From NCBI GenBank assembly GCA_944363565.1, contig CALVUI010000002.1:124001-188000 (forward strand): DNA of 64,000 bases, written 5' to 3'. Made by a program: the position numbers and the translations under genes. Origin of the DNA: an uncultured Bacilli bacterium. Its GTDB lineage: Bacteria; Bacillota_I; Bacilli_A; RFN20; CAG-826. The notes under the pieces are model-generated. The model was not told the origin of the DNA. It did no database searches and saw only the letters and a list, made by a program, of their open reading frames with translations. Positions 38,087 to 46,942 of the stretch are shown here, piece after piece; the stretch's first letter is position 1; every line of letters begins with the position of its first letter.

Positions 38087-38234
38087 CAGGTAACCGGACC
38101 GATTGTTGGTCCCGATCACGGTGTAGTAGCCGTTCTCGCTGAACGCCTCGGTGTAGTTCTTGGTGAAGGTAATGTCTTCATCGAGGATCTCGATGACCCA
38201 GGGATCCGCTCAGTAGTAGCTTTTTCCTATTCAT
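38087..38234 (-). pseudogene. Deletion remnant of a secreted protein gene
   Basis: A good ribosome binding site (GGAG six bases upstream) and start MNRKKLLLSGS, like the start of a signal peptide, run out after 18 codons. In another frame the sequence at once reads DPWVIEILDEDITFTKNY, then FSENGYYTVIGTNN, which looks like the C-terminus of a real protein, and then meets a terminator. I read this as an internal deletion that joined the first codons to the last 40 or so. The parent family is not recognisable. Confidence 0.6.
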
Positions 38235-38320
38235 GGTTATCTCCTAAACGCCACTTTCAAGACCCCCCGTTTTTTCAAGGCCCAGATGGCTAGGGCATTC
38301 ACCCTCCTTCCCTTCCTTCC

Positions 38321-38326
38321 TATAAT
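38321..38326 (+). promoter_or_regulatory. -10 of the GH31 gene, leaderless spacing
   Basis: A perfect TATAAT ends six bases before ATG 38333. Confidence 0.65.
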
Positions 38327-38332
38327 CAAGCC

Positions 38333-40273
38333 ATGGCAAGCAAGTTCACTTACGGGACCCCCTACGAACCCGAACCCCTCCTCGGCGAGTTTTCCGGCGA
38401 CGTGGAAAACCCCTTCGTTCTCAAGGAAGAAGGGAAGGCCAAGACCTTCCTTTATCGCCTTGACGAAAATGACGTCGTCTATGGCCTCGGGGAGAGCATG
38501 CGGGGCATAAACAAAAGGCCCGGCCTCTACATTTCCTACAACTGCGACAACGGCCATCAGGAAGACGACACCAAGTCCCTTTATTCCTCCCACAATTTCA
38601 TCATCGTCTTCGGCAAGAAGACCTTCGGGGCCTTCTTCTCGACCGGGGGAAGAGTGACCTTCGACATCGATTCGAAGGGCAACTCAATCCTAAGGATCAC
38701 CGCCGAAAGCGACCTAAACCTCTACCTCTATGAGGGGAAGGATCCCCTGAGCATCGACCGTCAGTTCCTCTCTTCCTTCAAGAGAAGCTTCATCCCGCCC
38801 CTTTGGGCTTTTGGCTATGGGCAAAGCCGCTGGTCCTACAAAAACAAGACGGAAGTGAGGAAGATGGTGGAGAAACACAAGAAACACGGCTTCCCCCTCG
38901 ACTACGTTTGCCTCGACATCCATTACATGAAGGGCCTAAGTGACTTCACCTTCTCCCCCAAACGCTTCCCTCACCCCAAGAAACTAATCGGGGAACTAAA
39001 AGAACAAAACATCTACGTCGTCCCGGTCGTCGACGCCGGGGTCAAGATCGCCAAGGACGAAAAACCCTACCAAGAAGGAATCCATGAAGGGGCCTTCTGC
39101 CTCAACCACGAAGGAAAGCCCTTCATCGGTTACGTCTGGCCCGGCCAGACCCACTTCCCCGACGTCCTCAACAAAAAGGGAAGGGAATACTTCGGGCGCC
39201 AATATGCCTACTACCTCGATCTAGGGATCGAGGGCTTCTGGAACGACATGAACGAACCTTCGATCTTCCTCAGCGAATACACCAAAGGGAAGAGAAGGAA
39301 CGAAAAAAACACCAAGGGGGACAATCCCAATTGGGAAGGGGTCGGCTTCAACGAAGACTACCACCACTTCTACCAGGTCGATGACGAAGGGAACAGGTAC
39401 CTCCACCACGAGGTCCACAACTACTACGGGGGCCTCCAGATCCAAGGGGTCCACGAATACCTCGAGGAAGTGACCAAACGTCGCTACCTCCTCTTTTCCC
39501 GTAGCTCCTATATCGGTAGCCATGTCTACGGGGGCCTCTGGACCGGGGACAATAGAAGCGACTTCGAACACTTGGCCCAAAACCTCCGGGAACTGCCCTC
39601 CATTTCCATGGTCGGCTTCCTCTACACCGGGGCTGATACCGGGGGCTTTGCCGGCAATTGCGACAAGGAATTGATGCAGCGCTGGCTCGAACTTTCCCTC
39701 TGGGCCCCTCTATACCGGAACCATTCCTGCATCTTCACCAAACGCCAGGAACTCTACCGTTACCGCCATCCCGAGGATTTCCTCGCACCCCTAAGGGCCC
39801 GTTATGCCCTCTTGCCCTACATCTATAGCGAGTTCATGAAGGCGGCTTTGAGGAAGGAGCCCCTCATCCGGCCCCTGGCCTTTGACTATCCGGAGGACAA
39901 GGAGGCGAGAAACATCGAAGACCAGATCCTCTTCGGGGAGGGAGTCATGGTGGCCCCGATCATCAAGCGGGGCGCCACTTCCAGAACCGTCTACCTCCCG
40001 GAAGACATGACCAAGGTCACCTACGACGGGGAGAACTTCCTTGAAGAAGAGCTCGAAAAGGGAAATCAAGAAATCGAGATGCCCCTCGGGAAGATCATCT
40101 TCTTCATCAAAAAGGATAAGGCCGTCATTTATGGGAAACCGGCCTCCAACACCGCCGAACTCAGACTCGAAGAGGTCTCCTTCCTAGGCCAAGGGAAAAC
40201 CTACGACCAATACCTCGACGACGGCTTCACCAAAGAGGTCGACGAGAAGAAGATCAGACGCCTCAAGAAATGA
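38333..40273 (+). CDS. Glycoside hydrolase family 31 alpha-glucosidase
   Basis: 646 residues, no signal peptide, cytosolic. The N-terminal beta-sandwich precedes a TIM barrel with PLWAFGYGQSRWSY, DYVCLDIHYM, the nucleophile Asp305 in FWNDMNEPSIF, and the acid/base Asp406 in GLWTGDNRSDF. GFLYTGADTGGFAGN and LYRNHS follow. It probably releases glucose from alpha-glucans or maltose-like oligosaccharides. Single-gene unit with a leaderless start. Confidence 0.94.
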   Translation: MASKFTYGTPYEPEPLLGEFSGDVENPFVLKEEGKAKTFLYRLDENDVVYGLGESMRGINKRPGLYISYNCDNGHQEDDTKSLYSSHNFIIVFGKKTFGAFFSTGGRVTFDIDSKGNSILRITAESDLNLYLYEGKDPLSIDRQFLSSFKRSFIPPLWAFGYGQSRWSYKNKTEVRKMVEKHKKHGFPLDYVCLDIHYMKGLSDFTFSPKRFPHPKKLIGELKEQNIYVVPVVDAGVKIAKDEKPYQEGIHEGAFCLNHEGKPFIGYVWPGQTHFPDVLNKKGREYFGRQYAYYLDLGIEGFWNDMNEPSIFLSEYTKGKRRNEKNTKGDNPNWEGVGFNEDYHHFYQVDDEGNRYLHHEVHNYYGGLQIQGVHEYLEEVTKRRYLLFSRSSYIGSHVYGGLWTGDNRSDFEHLAQNLRELPSISMVGFLYTGADTGGFAGNCDKELMQRWLELSLWAPLYRNHSCIFTKRQELYRYRHPEDFLAPLRARYALLPYIYSEFMKAALRKEPLIRPLAFDYPEDKEARNIEDQILFGEGVMVAPIIKRGATSRTVYLPEDMTKVTYDGENFLEEELEKGNQEIEMPLGKIIFFIKKDKAVIYGKPASNTAELRLEEVSFLGQGKTYDQYLDDGFTKEVDEKKIRRLKK

Positions 40274-40306
40274 AAAAAGCTGCGCAAATCAGGCGCGGCT
40301 TTCTTT
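40274..40306 (+). terminator. Probable terminator of the GH31 gene
   Basis: AAGCTGCGC and GCGCGGCTT form an imperfect stem followed by TCTTTG, starting at the GH31 stop codon. Confidence 0.5.
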
Positions 40307-40319
40307 GATAATCGAATTA

Positions 40320-41531
40320 TTAGGCTTTGGGAAGTTCGGGTTTTTCTTCGGGCTTTTTCCCGGGTTTTGCCTCGGGTTCTTCTTTGGATTCTTCCATGAT
40401 TTCGGCCTCGGCCTCCTCGAGGGTCTTGCGCGGACCCTTGAGACCGTCGATGGCGTCCACCAGGGCGAAGACCTTCTTCATGTCGGCCCGGTAATGCTCG
40501 GTCGGATAGGGATTGAAGGGCTTTTCCATCGGAAGGACCATCAAGGTATCCTCATAGCCAAGTAAGACAAAGGTCCGGCCTTCTTCGATCTTGATGGTGA
40601 CATCGACCAGGGTGTCATCGGTCCTGATGGCCTTGACCGCATCGCGGAGGCGCTTGGTGAAATACTTCTTGGCCAAGTTGGAACCACGGACCACCATTTC
40701 CTTGTCCTCGTGGATGATGGGAAGGCCGTCGATGTTGGTGGGAGGCAAGGCCCGGTCGTTGCCCTTGAGGTAGATGACGAGGGGGTCGCCCTTGTAGGCA
40801 TTGGGGGCCCGGAAGAACTTCCCGACGAAGACGGTGAGGGCGGCTTTCTGCCCCCGGATCTGGGCGGCGGCATCGGCGATTCCGCATTTCTTGCCCCCGT
40901 ACTTGAAGACGAGGGAGGCCCTTGAGCCGACGCTGAAGACGTCCTTGTAGAGGTCGCATTCGTCGAATTCTTCTTTGCTTAGTTTGCTATCGATGTTCCC
41001 TTCGAGGTTGGTAACCCCGGTCCCATGGAAGACGTACTCGTCAGTGTAGGTATAGAACTTCCCGAAGTAGTCCTTCATCATCGCGTTGGTCTTCTTCCTC
41101 TTGAGGAAGGAAAGGACCAACATGACGATGAGCAAGACCCCGACGATCCCTAGGGACAAGCCAAGGGCGAGGCCCGAGGTGTCATTGGGCATGATGACCC
41201 CGGGGATGAGCCAGGCCAAGACGATGCCGGCGATGAGCAGCAAAGTCGGGATGAAGGTCCACTTCCCCATTCCCTTGTAGGATTTGAGGAAGGCGGCCCG
41301 GGCCGCTTCGATGTTGGCGAGGTTGGGATCGTCGTAGGTATAGACGACCGGTTCCTCCTTCTTCTTTTCTTCCTTGGGGGCCGGGGCTTCTTTCTCCTTC
41401 GGCTCTTCCTTTTCTTCTACTGCTTCTTCCGGTTTTTCTTCCGGTTCCTCGATCTTGAGGGCATCGGAAAATTCGCTTTCTTCTTCCGGCACGGAAGGGG
41501 CCGGGGCCGTTTTCTTTTCTTCGTTATCCAT
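40320..41531 (-). CDS. Two-span membrane protein with acidic Pro/Glu-rich ends
   Basis: 403 residues. Residues 1-65 are a low-complexity Glu/Pro/Lys tract. Two transmembrane helices follow (FIPTLLLIAGIVLAWLIPGVI and LGIVGVLLIVMLVLSFL), then a soluble domain of about 200 residues (YTYTDEYVFHGTGVTNLEG, LVIYLKGNDRALPPTN), and another Glu/Pro-rich C-terminus. No family recognised. TATATT on the minus strand ends 12 bases before the ATG, giving at most a very short leader. Confidence 0.75.
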   Translation of the reverse strand: MDNEEKKTAPAPSVPEEESEFSDALKIEEPEEKPEEAVEEKEEPKEKEAPAPKEEKKKEEPVVYTYDDPNLANIEAARAAFLKSYKGMGKWTFIPTLLLIAGIVLAWLIPGVIMPNDTSGLALGLSLGIVGVLLIVMLVLSFLKRKKTNAMMKDYFGKFYTYTDEYVFHGTGVTNLEGNIDSKLSKEEFDECDLYKDVFSVGSRASLVFKYGGKKCGIADAAAQIRGQKAALTVFVGKFFRAPNAYKGDPLVIYLKGNDRALPPTNIDGLPIIHEDKEMVVRGSNLAKKYFTKRLRDAVKAIRTDDTLVDVTIKIEEGRTFVLLGYEDTLMVLPMEKPFNPYPTEHYRADMKKVFALVDAIDGLKGPRKTLEEAEAEIMEESKEEPEAKPGKKPEEKPELPKA

Positions 41532-41579
41532 GTTGCAACGAAAAATATAACTTAGGTTTTGTCTAGTGACAAAAGTATT

Positions 41580-42590
41580 TCAATGGAGGCTACTTCTTTT
41601 GAGGGCGTAAAACCGATTCAAACGGGATAGGGGTTTGTAGAGGGCGACCATGACGACGAAGCCGAGGGCCATGGTCGGGAGGCAATAGGTGGCGTTGTAG
41701 GCCATCCCTTCATAGAAGGTAAAGCCATAGAAGACGATGGAGCTGACGGTTCCGCCGATCATCCTGATCAAGGTCGAAAGCAAAAGGGCCAAGGAGAGCA
41801 TGAGGAGGGACAGCGGGTTGTAACGGTCGCTTTCCTCATCAAAGATGAATTTCCTAAAGAAGCCGATGATGCCGATGCTCCCCCAGCCGATCAGATAGTC
41901 AAAGGGGTAGTAGTAAAGGCCATAGCCGTCGGTCAGACAGGTGATGAAGCCAAAGACGATGCCCCCGGCGACGAAACCCTTGGCCGGACCCGACCTTAGG
42001 GCGATGACATAGAGGGGGATGATGCAGAAGTTGAAGGAACCCCCGGTCGGCCCGATGTCGATCGAGACATAGATGTCGAGGACGACGGCCAGGGCCACGA
42101 GGACCGCCATTTCCCCGATCTCCCCGATCGATAGGGGATCGAGGCGGTTGACGGAGATGAGGTCGCCAAAGGCGGCCAGGAAGATGAACACGGCCGAGAC
42201 GATGAGGGACCAGCCGTAGGCCGAGACCGCCACCCCGTCGGCGTTGAGCCCGTTTTGGAGAAGGACGTAGTCATAAAAGGATGGGGAAGCGATGAGGAAG
42301 CAGGCGCCCACGAAATAAAGGATCATCCCGATGGTCGAAAATTCCTTCTTCTTGAAGCCGAGGGAGGAGAAGAAGAGGCCAAGAAGCAGGAGGATGAGGG
42401 TAAAGAGGAAGCCGAGGGAGAAATAGGCTCCTCCCCCAAGGAGGGAAATGAGGGAAATATCCATCATCGCCCCGTTAGATCCATAGGATTGGAACAAAGG
42501 CCCGAAGAGGAAAGCCAGGGCCACGAGGCCAAAGGCCGTCCCGAGCCAGGGCAAGGCCGGGGCCAGCTTCTTGCTTAGATCCTTATTCAT
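41580..42590 (-). CDS. ThiT-like thiamine transporter with extra N-terminal membrane domain
   Basis: 336 residues. Residues about 160-320 match the ThiT ECF S-component: ALAVVLDIYVSIDIGPTGGSFNF (GGS substrate loop), PLYVIALRSGPAKGFVAGGI, DGYGLYYYPFDYLIGWG. The first 155 residues are an additional membrane domain of four to five helices not normally part of ThiT (about 180-200 residues). A TPP riboswitch and terminator lie immediately upstream, which supports thiamine uptake. The shared EcfA/EcfT module is not in the window. The ATG uses the GGAGG in the terminator stem seven bases upstream. Confidence 0.87.
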   Translation of the reverse strand: MNKDLSKKLAPALPWLGTAFGLVALAFLFGPLFQSYGSNGAMMDISLISLLGGGAYFSLGFLFTLILLLLGLFFSSLGFKKKEFSTIGMILYFVGACFLIASPSFYDYVLLQNGLNADGVAVSAYGWSLIVSAVFIFLAAFGDLISVNRLDPLSIGEIGEMAVLVALAVVLDIYVSIDIGPTGGSFNFCIIPLYVIALRSGPAKGFVAGGIVFGFITCLTDGYGLYYYPFDYLIGWGSIGIIGFFRKFIFDEESDRYNPLSLLMLSLALLLSTLIRMIGGTVSSIVFYGFTFYEGMAYNATYCLPTMALGFVVMVALYKPLSRLNRFYALKRSSLH

Positions 42591-42591
42591 G

Positions 42592-42614
42592 AAAAAACCT
42601 CCGCGACCCGGAGG
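42592..42614 (-). terminator. Riboswitch expression-platform terminator that contains the thiT Shine-Dalgarno site
   Basis: Minus strand CCTCCG-GGTCG-CGGAGG hairpin followed by six T, ending two bases before the thiT ATG. The 3' arm GGAGG is also the only Shine-Dalgarno sequence, so the hairpin both stops transcription and hides the ribosome site. Confidence 0.85.
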
Positions 42615-42720
42615 GAAAAGGCTCTTTTGCCTCCGCCGGAATTATCCGGATCAGGTCATTCCGTCGAACCCGAAGCAGGGTTCCTCTCAGCCGCCTAATG
42701 GGCAGCTCCGGCAGCCAAGA
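42615..42720 (-). promoter_or_regulatory. TPP (thiamine pyrophosphate) riboswitch
   Basis: The minus strand contains GGCTGAGAG (the CUGAGA motif), a P3 hairpin AACCC...GGGTT, and ACCTGATCCGGATAATTCC followed by GGCGGAGG, the hallmark 3' half of the THI element. High TPP should favour the downstream terminator and shut off thiT. Confidence 0.95.
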
Positions 42721-42727
42721 TGATACC

Positions 42728-43393
42728 TTAGCTGTTGACCCAGTCAATAGGGGCCACCCCATGATCGGCCAAATAGGCATTGGCTCGCGAAAACTGATGG
42801 AGGCCAAACCACCCCCCACGGTTGGCACTTAGGGGCGAAGGATGGACGCTTTCGAGGACCAAACGGTTGGAATTCGTGATTTTGGTGGCGTATTTGCGGG
42901 CAAAAGAGCCCCATAAGAAGAAAACGATGGGCTGGTTCAAGGTGTCGATGTAGGAAAGGGTGAGGTCGAGGAAGGCCTCGTATTCCTTCCTTTTGTGGCT
43001 GAGGGGTTTATGGGCTTCGACCGTCAGATAGGCATTGAGGAGGAGGACGCCTTGGGTAGCCAAATACGTTAGATCACCGGACTCGAAGTCCATCTTGACC
43101 TTGAGGTCGTTTTCGATCTCCTTGTAGATGTTGATGAGGGAAGGGGGAACGTCGAGACCCCGGGGGACCGAAAAGCTCATCCCCATGGCTTCCCCGGGAT
43201 TGTGGTATGGGTCCTGGCCGATGATGACGGCCTTAAGGGTTTTGGGATTCGTGAAGCGGAAGGCCTGGAAGATCATGTCCTTGGGCGGATAGATGGTTTT
43301 GGAGGCATATTCCTCATTCAAAAATGAGGAAAGGGCCTTGGCCTCGGAGGTCTTTTTAAAGGCCTGGAAGAGGGGCGACCAGTCTTTGAGCAT
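42728..43393 (-). CDS. ung: Uracil-DNA glycosylase
   Basis: Family 1 UDG, 221 residues, removing uracil from DNA. The water-activating motif is GQDPYHNPG (Asp61, His64), with GMSFSVP, GVLLLNAYLTVE, FFLWGSFA, and the second catalytic motif HPSPLSANRG (His184). The ATG at 43393 has GATACT ending six bases upstream and no ribosome binding site. It precedes the thiT riboswitch on the same strand and is divergent from the glycosyltransferase gene at 43456. Confidence 0.96.
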   Translation of the reverse strand: MLKDWSPLFQAFKKTSEAKALSSFLNEEYASKTIYPPKDMIFQAFRFTNPKTLKAVIIGQDPYHNPGEAMGMSFSVPRGLDVPPSLINIYKEIENDLKVKMDFESGDLTYLATQGVLLLNAYLTVEAHKPLSHKRKEYEAFLDLTLSYIDTLNQPIVFFLWGSFARKYATKITNSNRLVLESVHPSPLSANRGGWFGLHQFSRANAYLADHGVAPIDWVNS

Positions 43394-43399
43394 AAAGGG

Positions 43400-43405
43400 A
43401 GTATC
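43400..43405 (-). promoter_or_regulatory. -10-like hexamer of ung, leaderless spacing
   Basis: Minus strand GATACT ends six bases before ATG 43393. Confidence 0.45.
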
Positions 43406-43442
43406 GCCCTTTCTTTCTCTTTTTGGAAGATGGTTTATTGCC

Positions 43443-43448
43443 TATACT
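43443..43448 (+). promoter_or_regulatory. -10 of the glycosyltransferase gene at 43456, leaderless spacing
   Basis: TATACT ends seven bases before ATG 43456. Confidence 0.55.
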
Positions 43449-43455
43449 TCTAGCG

Positions 43456-44559
43456 ATGAAAATCCTTTGGGTCTTCAACCACCCGGCCCCGTATAAAGTC
43501 GATTTCTTCAATGAACTCGGAAAGCACGCCCAACTGCGGGTCCTCTTCGAACGGGGACGGGAGACCGACCGCGAAAAGGCCTTCTATTCCTCTAGGCCCC
43601 TCAACTTCGAGGCCGTCTTTCTCAAATCCCTGTCCCTTGGGCCCCACAATTCCTATAGTTTCGGTTTGTTGCCCTACCTTAAAGAACCCTATGACGTCAT
43701 TGTCATCAACGGGTGGTCGACCTTCGGGGAAATGAAGGCCATATCCTACTTGAGGAAAAAGGGGATCCCCTATGTCTTCGCCATCAATGGGGGGATCATC
43801 AAGAAACATGGCTGCCTTCCCCTGGAGAAACTCAAGGAACATTACATCAAGGGGGCCGACCTCTATCTCTGTCCCGACCAAAACTCCGCCCGTTACCTGA
43901 CCCATTACGGGGCAGAGGAAAACCGCATCCGGTTCTTCCCCTATTCCACCGTCTTCCAAAAAGACGTAAGAAAGGCCTCCCTGACGAAAGAAGAAAGAAG
44001 GGCATTCTATGAACAAAGGGGGATCAAGGCCCGGAATGTCTATGTCTCGGTCGGCCAATTCATCAAGAGAAAAGATCCCTTGACCCTCATTGAATACTTC
44101 AAGGACGCCCCCAAGGAAGACGCCTTGGTTTTGCTCGGCTCCGGACCCTTGAAAGGCAAGATGGAAAAGGAGATCAAAAAACTTGGTCTCCATAACGTCT
44201 ACCTGCCCGGCTATAAGGACCGGGAGGAAACCTTGGCTTACCTCGCCCACACCGAGGCCTCGATCTTCCTGACAAAAGAAGACATCTACGGCCACGTTGT
44301 CAATGAATCCCTGAGCCAGGGTACCCCGGTCATCGCCTCCCCCTTCAGCAACGCTGCCCTTAAACTCATCAAAGACGGGTCCACGGGCTATATCATCAAA
44401 AACAAAGATGAATTTTTAATGGCGTTGCAAAATAGCCTAAACGAAGACATCCGTGAAAACTGTCTAGTACAAAGCCAAGAAGAAACCATCGAAAAGATGG
44501 TTGAAAGTCATCTGGCCATCTTTGAGGAATACCTGCATGAAGATCATCTATCTCGGTAA
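43456..44559 (+). CDS. Glycosyltransferase family 4 (surface glycan)
   Basis: 367 residues, GT-B fold, starting MKILWVFNHPAPYKVDFF. The C-terminal Rossmann half has YVSVGQFIKRKDPLTLIEYF, LVLLGSGPLKGKM, VYLPGYKDREETLAYL, and the nucleotide-sugar site with the E-x7-E pattern around EDIYGHVVNESLSQGTPVIAS, followed by STGYIIKNKDEF. Cytoplasmic, retaining. It overlaps the next transferase gene by 23 bases. Sugar specificity unknown. Confidence 0.88.
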   Translation: MKILWVFNHPAPYKVDFFNELGKHAQLRVLFERGRETDREKAFYSSRPLNFEAVFLKSLSLGPHNSYSFGLLPYLKEPYDVIVINGWSTFGEMKAISYLRKKGIPYVFAINGGIIKKHGCLPLEKLKEHYIKGADLYLCPDQNSARYLTHYGAEENRIRFFPYSTVFQKDVRKASLTKEERRAFYEQRGIKARNVYVSVGQFIKRKDPLTLIEYFKDAPKEDALVLLGSGPLKGKMEKEIKKLGLHNVYLPGYKDREETLAYLAHTEASIFLTKEDIYGHVVNESLSQGTPVIASPFSNAALKLIKDGSTGYIIKNKDEFLMALQNSLNEDIRENCLVQSQEETIEKMVESHLAIFEEYLHEDHLSR

Positions 44560-45658
44560 TTTCTACTCGCCGAAAGCCTATGAAGAACTCTTGGCCCTCA
44601 GCCAAAGCCAGCTCAACCCTTCCGGGCAGAACTTCCACGCCCTCTTAGCCAAGGCCCTGGCCCTCAATTTCGAGACCTCGGTCATCTCCTTTAGCCCTCC
44701 GCCTTCGGTGGAAGAGAAAACACAGAATCCGACTTACCATTATCTGGGAGAAGAAAAGAATGGGTTTTCTTTGATAAAGAAATCCTTGCAAAAAATCTTG
44801 GGAATCAAAGATAACGATGGGATTTGCGTCTTTTTTGACGCCCTCAGCATCAAGGCTGCGAAAGTGGCCAAGATCCTAAGGACCAAATATATCGTCAGGA
44901 CCGTCGGTGTTATAACCGACAAGGCCGATAACATTTCCAAGACCTTCCCCTTTTATCCTTCCTTGGTCCGTTCCTACCTTTATTACCCGGATGCCTATAT
45001 CTGCGTGACCAAAGGGCTCAACGACCACTACAACACGAAACGGAAACCCTGCCTCATCCTTCCTGGTATCATCGACCACCGCCCGATTAGGAAGGTCCCT
45101 TACGAAGAAGGCAGCTACATCTTCTTCGGAGGGGCTTTAAGCGACAAATTCGGGGCCCTCAATTTAATCAGGGCTTTCAAGAAACTCCAAAGCTCCTATC
45201 ACCTTGTTGTCGCCGGCCACCGGCCTGACAAACAACTTCTCAGTGAAATGGAGGGCATCGAGAAGATCCATTTCCTCAGCCTCATCAGTCCGAGGCTTTT
45301 CCATGACTATGCTTCCCAAAGCGCCCTCAACGTCAATCCCCGGCCCTATGACCGGAAACTCGATCCTTACTGCGTCCCCTCCAAGCTAGTCGAATTCCTG
45401 TCCGTTCCGGTCCCGGTCCTTTCGGGGGAATGCGGTCCCCTAAGGAAAACTTTCGAAGAGGACGTCAATTGGTTGAGCGACGTTTCGGAAGAGGGTTTGA
45501 GGCGCTATCTGCAAAAACACATCGGCAAAAAAGGAACCTTCGTCCGTCTCATCCAAAACGAAGGCATGGCCAAAATAAAAAGGGCTACCGCCCTCGTCAA
45601 TGTCGCCAAAAACCTTCAGTCCTTCCTCGAAGACTTGAGCAAGACGTTCTCCAACTGA
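44537..45658 (+). CDS. Glycosyltransferase, GT4-like
   Basis: 373 residues starting MKIIYLGNFYSPKAYEELL. A Rossmann-like N-terminal half is followed by GSYIFFGGALSDKFGALNLIRAF, YHLVVAGHRPDKQLL, IHFLSLISPRLFHDYAS and VNPRPYDRKLDPYCVPSKLVEFLSVPVPVLS, the usual order in GT4 C-terminal domains. Catalytic residues are less clear than in the neighbours. It is coupled to the transferase upstream by a 23-base overlap. The 3' end overlaps convergent 45616 by 43 bases. Confidence 0.82.
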   Translation: MKIIYLGNFYSPKAYEELLALSQSQLNPSGQNFHALLAKALALNFETSVISFSPPPSVEEKTQNPTYHYLGEEKNGFSLIKKSLQKILGIKDNDGICVFFDALSIKAAKVAKILRTKYIVRTVGVITDKADNISKTFPFYPSLVRSYLYYPDAYICVTKGLNDHYNTKRKPCLILPGIIDHRPIRKVPYEEGSYIFFGGALSDKFGALNLIRAFKKLQSSYHLVVAGHRPDKQLLSEMEGIEKIHFLSLISPRLFHDYASQSALNVNPRPYDRKLDPYCVPSKLVEFLSVPVPVLSGECGPLRKTFEEDVNWLSDVSEEGLRRYLQKHIGKKGTFVRLIQNEGMAKIKRATALVNVAKNLQSFLEDLSKTFSN

Positions 45659-46821
45659 TCCATGATGTGCCGGAAATCAAAATACCGGTCGTAGTAAGCC
45701 CGGTTGGCTTCTCCCATCTTTTTCAGTTCTTCTTTCGGCTTATGAGCCAAGGACAATACGGCTTCAGCGATATCCTTGGGATCTTCGCTTTTAGACAAAA
45801 CGGCCCCGCCGGCTTCCATGAGGGTATCACGCCCATCCCCTCCGATGATGCCAAGGATGGGGCGCCCGTGATATAGGGAGGTCAGAAGTTTATTGGGCAA
45901 GGTCCGGGAAACGCTGGACCCGTCATCGTGGAGGGAGACGATTAGGCCATCGGCCTCATCGAGGTAACCCGCCACTTCCTCGGCATCCAAACGGCCATAA
46001 AGGGACACGGAATTCTGAAGACCGAGTTTCTCGATTTTGGATACGACTTCATTGAGGCAGCTCCCGCCTCCGATGACGTGGAGACGGACGGGGAAACCCT
46101 CCGGCAAGAGGGCCATGGATTCAAGGATGTTTTCCAAAAGTTGGAGCTTTCCGACATTCCCCGAGTAAACAAGGTTGAAGACTTCATGGGAAAGATTCGG
46201 CCGATGGTCGGAAGCGATGGCCAAGGCCGGTTGGGGAACGTAGATGATTTCCTTGTCCTTGATCTCCAAAACATCGTGGAAATAATCCCGGAAGGAAGGG
46301 GAAGAAATCAAAATCGTATGGGCCTTCTTGTAGATGCTCCGGCTCCAAAGGTAGAGGAAATGGTAAAAGAGGGAGCCTTCTTTGACTGCCCCGACGGCAA
46401 CCGGGGAGGCCGGCCATAGGTCCAGGACATGGAGGACGTTTTGGACCTTGTTCTTCTTGGCATAGACGTTGGCGGCCACGACCCCGATGAGGGGCGAAAA
46501 AGACATCGAATAGACAACGTCGAAAGAAGGGGGAAGAGACCGCACCCTCTTCTTGGAATTCCGCCAGAAGATCAGGTAGTTGAGAAGAAGGTCCTTGAGA
46601 GAGCCGTTGCCCCGGGGATGGGTCTTGACCCGGTGGATCTTGAGGCCGTTCCATTCCTCTTCGAAGACATTTTCATAACCCTCTTTGATTTTCCCGAAAC
46701 CATAGTTTGGTTGGCCGGTCAAAACTTCGACTTCATGACCCCTCCTCATGAGCTCGAGGGCCATTTGGTTGATGGCGAAGTTCTCGGGATAGAAGTATTG
46801 GGACACCAAGAGGATCCGCAT
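45616..46821 (-). CDS. Glycosyltransferase family 4, WbuB/WcaI-like
   Basis: 401 residues starting MRILLVSQYFYPENFAINQMALELMRRGHEVEVLTGQ at residues 1-37, typical of the WcaI/WbuB branch. The C-terminal half shows NLVYSGNVGKLQLLENILES, LHVIGGGSCLNEV, SLYGRLDAEEVAGYLDEAD and SVSRTLPNKLLTSLYHGRPILG. The start ATG 46821 is set by TGG-GATAAT ending six bases upstream; the frame extends further 5' without reason. Monocistronic on this strand. Confidence 0.88.
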   Translation of the reverse strand: MRILLVSQYFYPENFAINQMALELMRRGHEVEVLTGQPNYGFGKIKEGYENVFEEEWNGLKIHRVKTHPRGNGSLKDLLLNYLIFWRNSKKRVRSLPPSFDVVYSMSFSPLIGVVAANVYAKKNKVQNVLHVLDLWPASPVAVGAVKEGSLFYHFLYLWSRSIYKKAHTILISSPSFRDYFHDVLEIKDKEIIYVPQPALAIASDHRPNLSHEVFNLVYSGNVGKLQLLENILESMALLPEGFPVRLHVIGGGSCLNEVVSKIEKLGLQNSVSLYGRLDAEEVAGYLDEADGLIVSLHDDGSSVSRTLPNKLLTSLYHGRPILGIIGGDGRDTLMEAGGAVLSKSEDPKDIAEAVLSLAHKPKEELKKMGEANRAYYDRYFDFRHIMDQLENVLLKSSRKD

Positions 46822-46827
46822 GCGGTG

Positions 46828-46833
46828 ATTATC
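46828..46833 (-). promoter_or_regulatory. Extended -10 of the 46821 glycosyltransferase, leaderless spacing
   Basis: Minus strand TGG-GATAAT ends six bases before the ATG. Confidence 0.5.
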
Positions 46834-46942
46834 CCATAAGTTCACGATAGGGGCGAGGTTAAAGATAGAAAAAATAAGGAAAGAAGACATCAAAAACGGT
46901 AAATACTTAATTTAAAATATCCGCAAAACCTAGATATTTATC

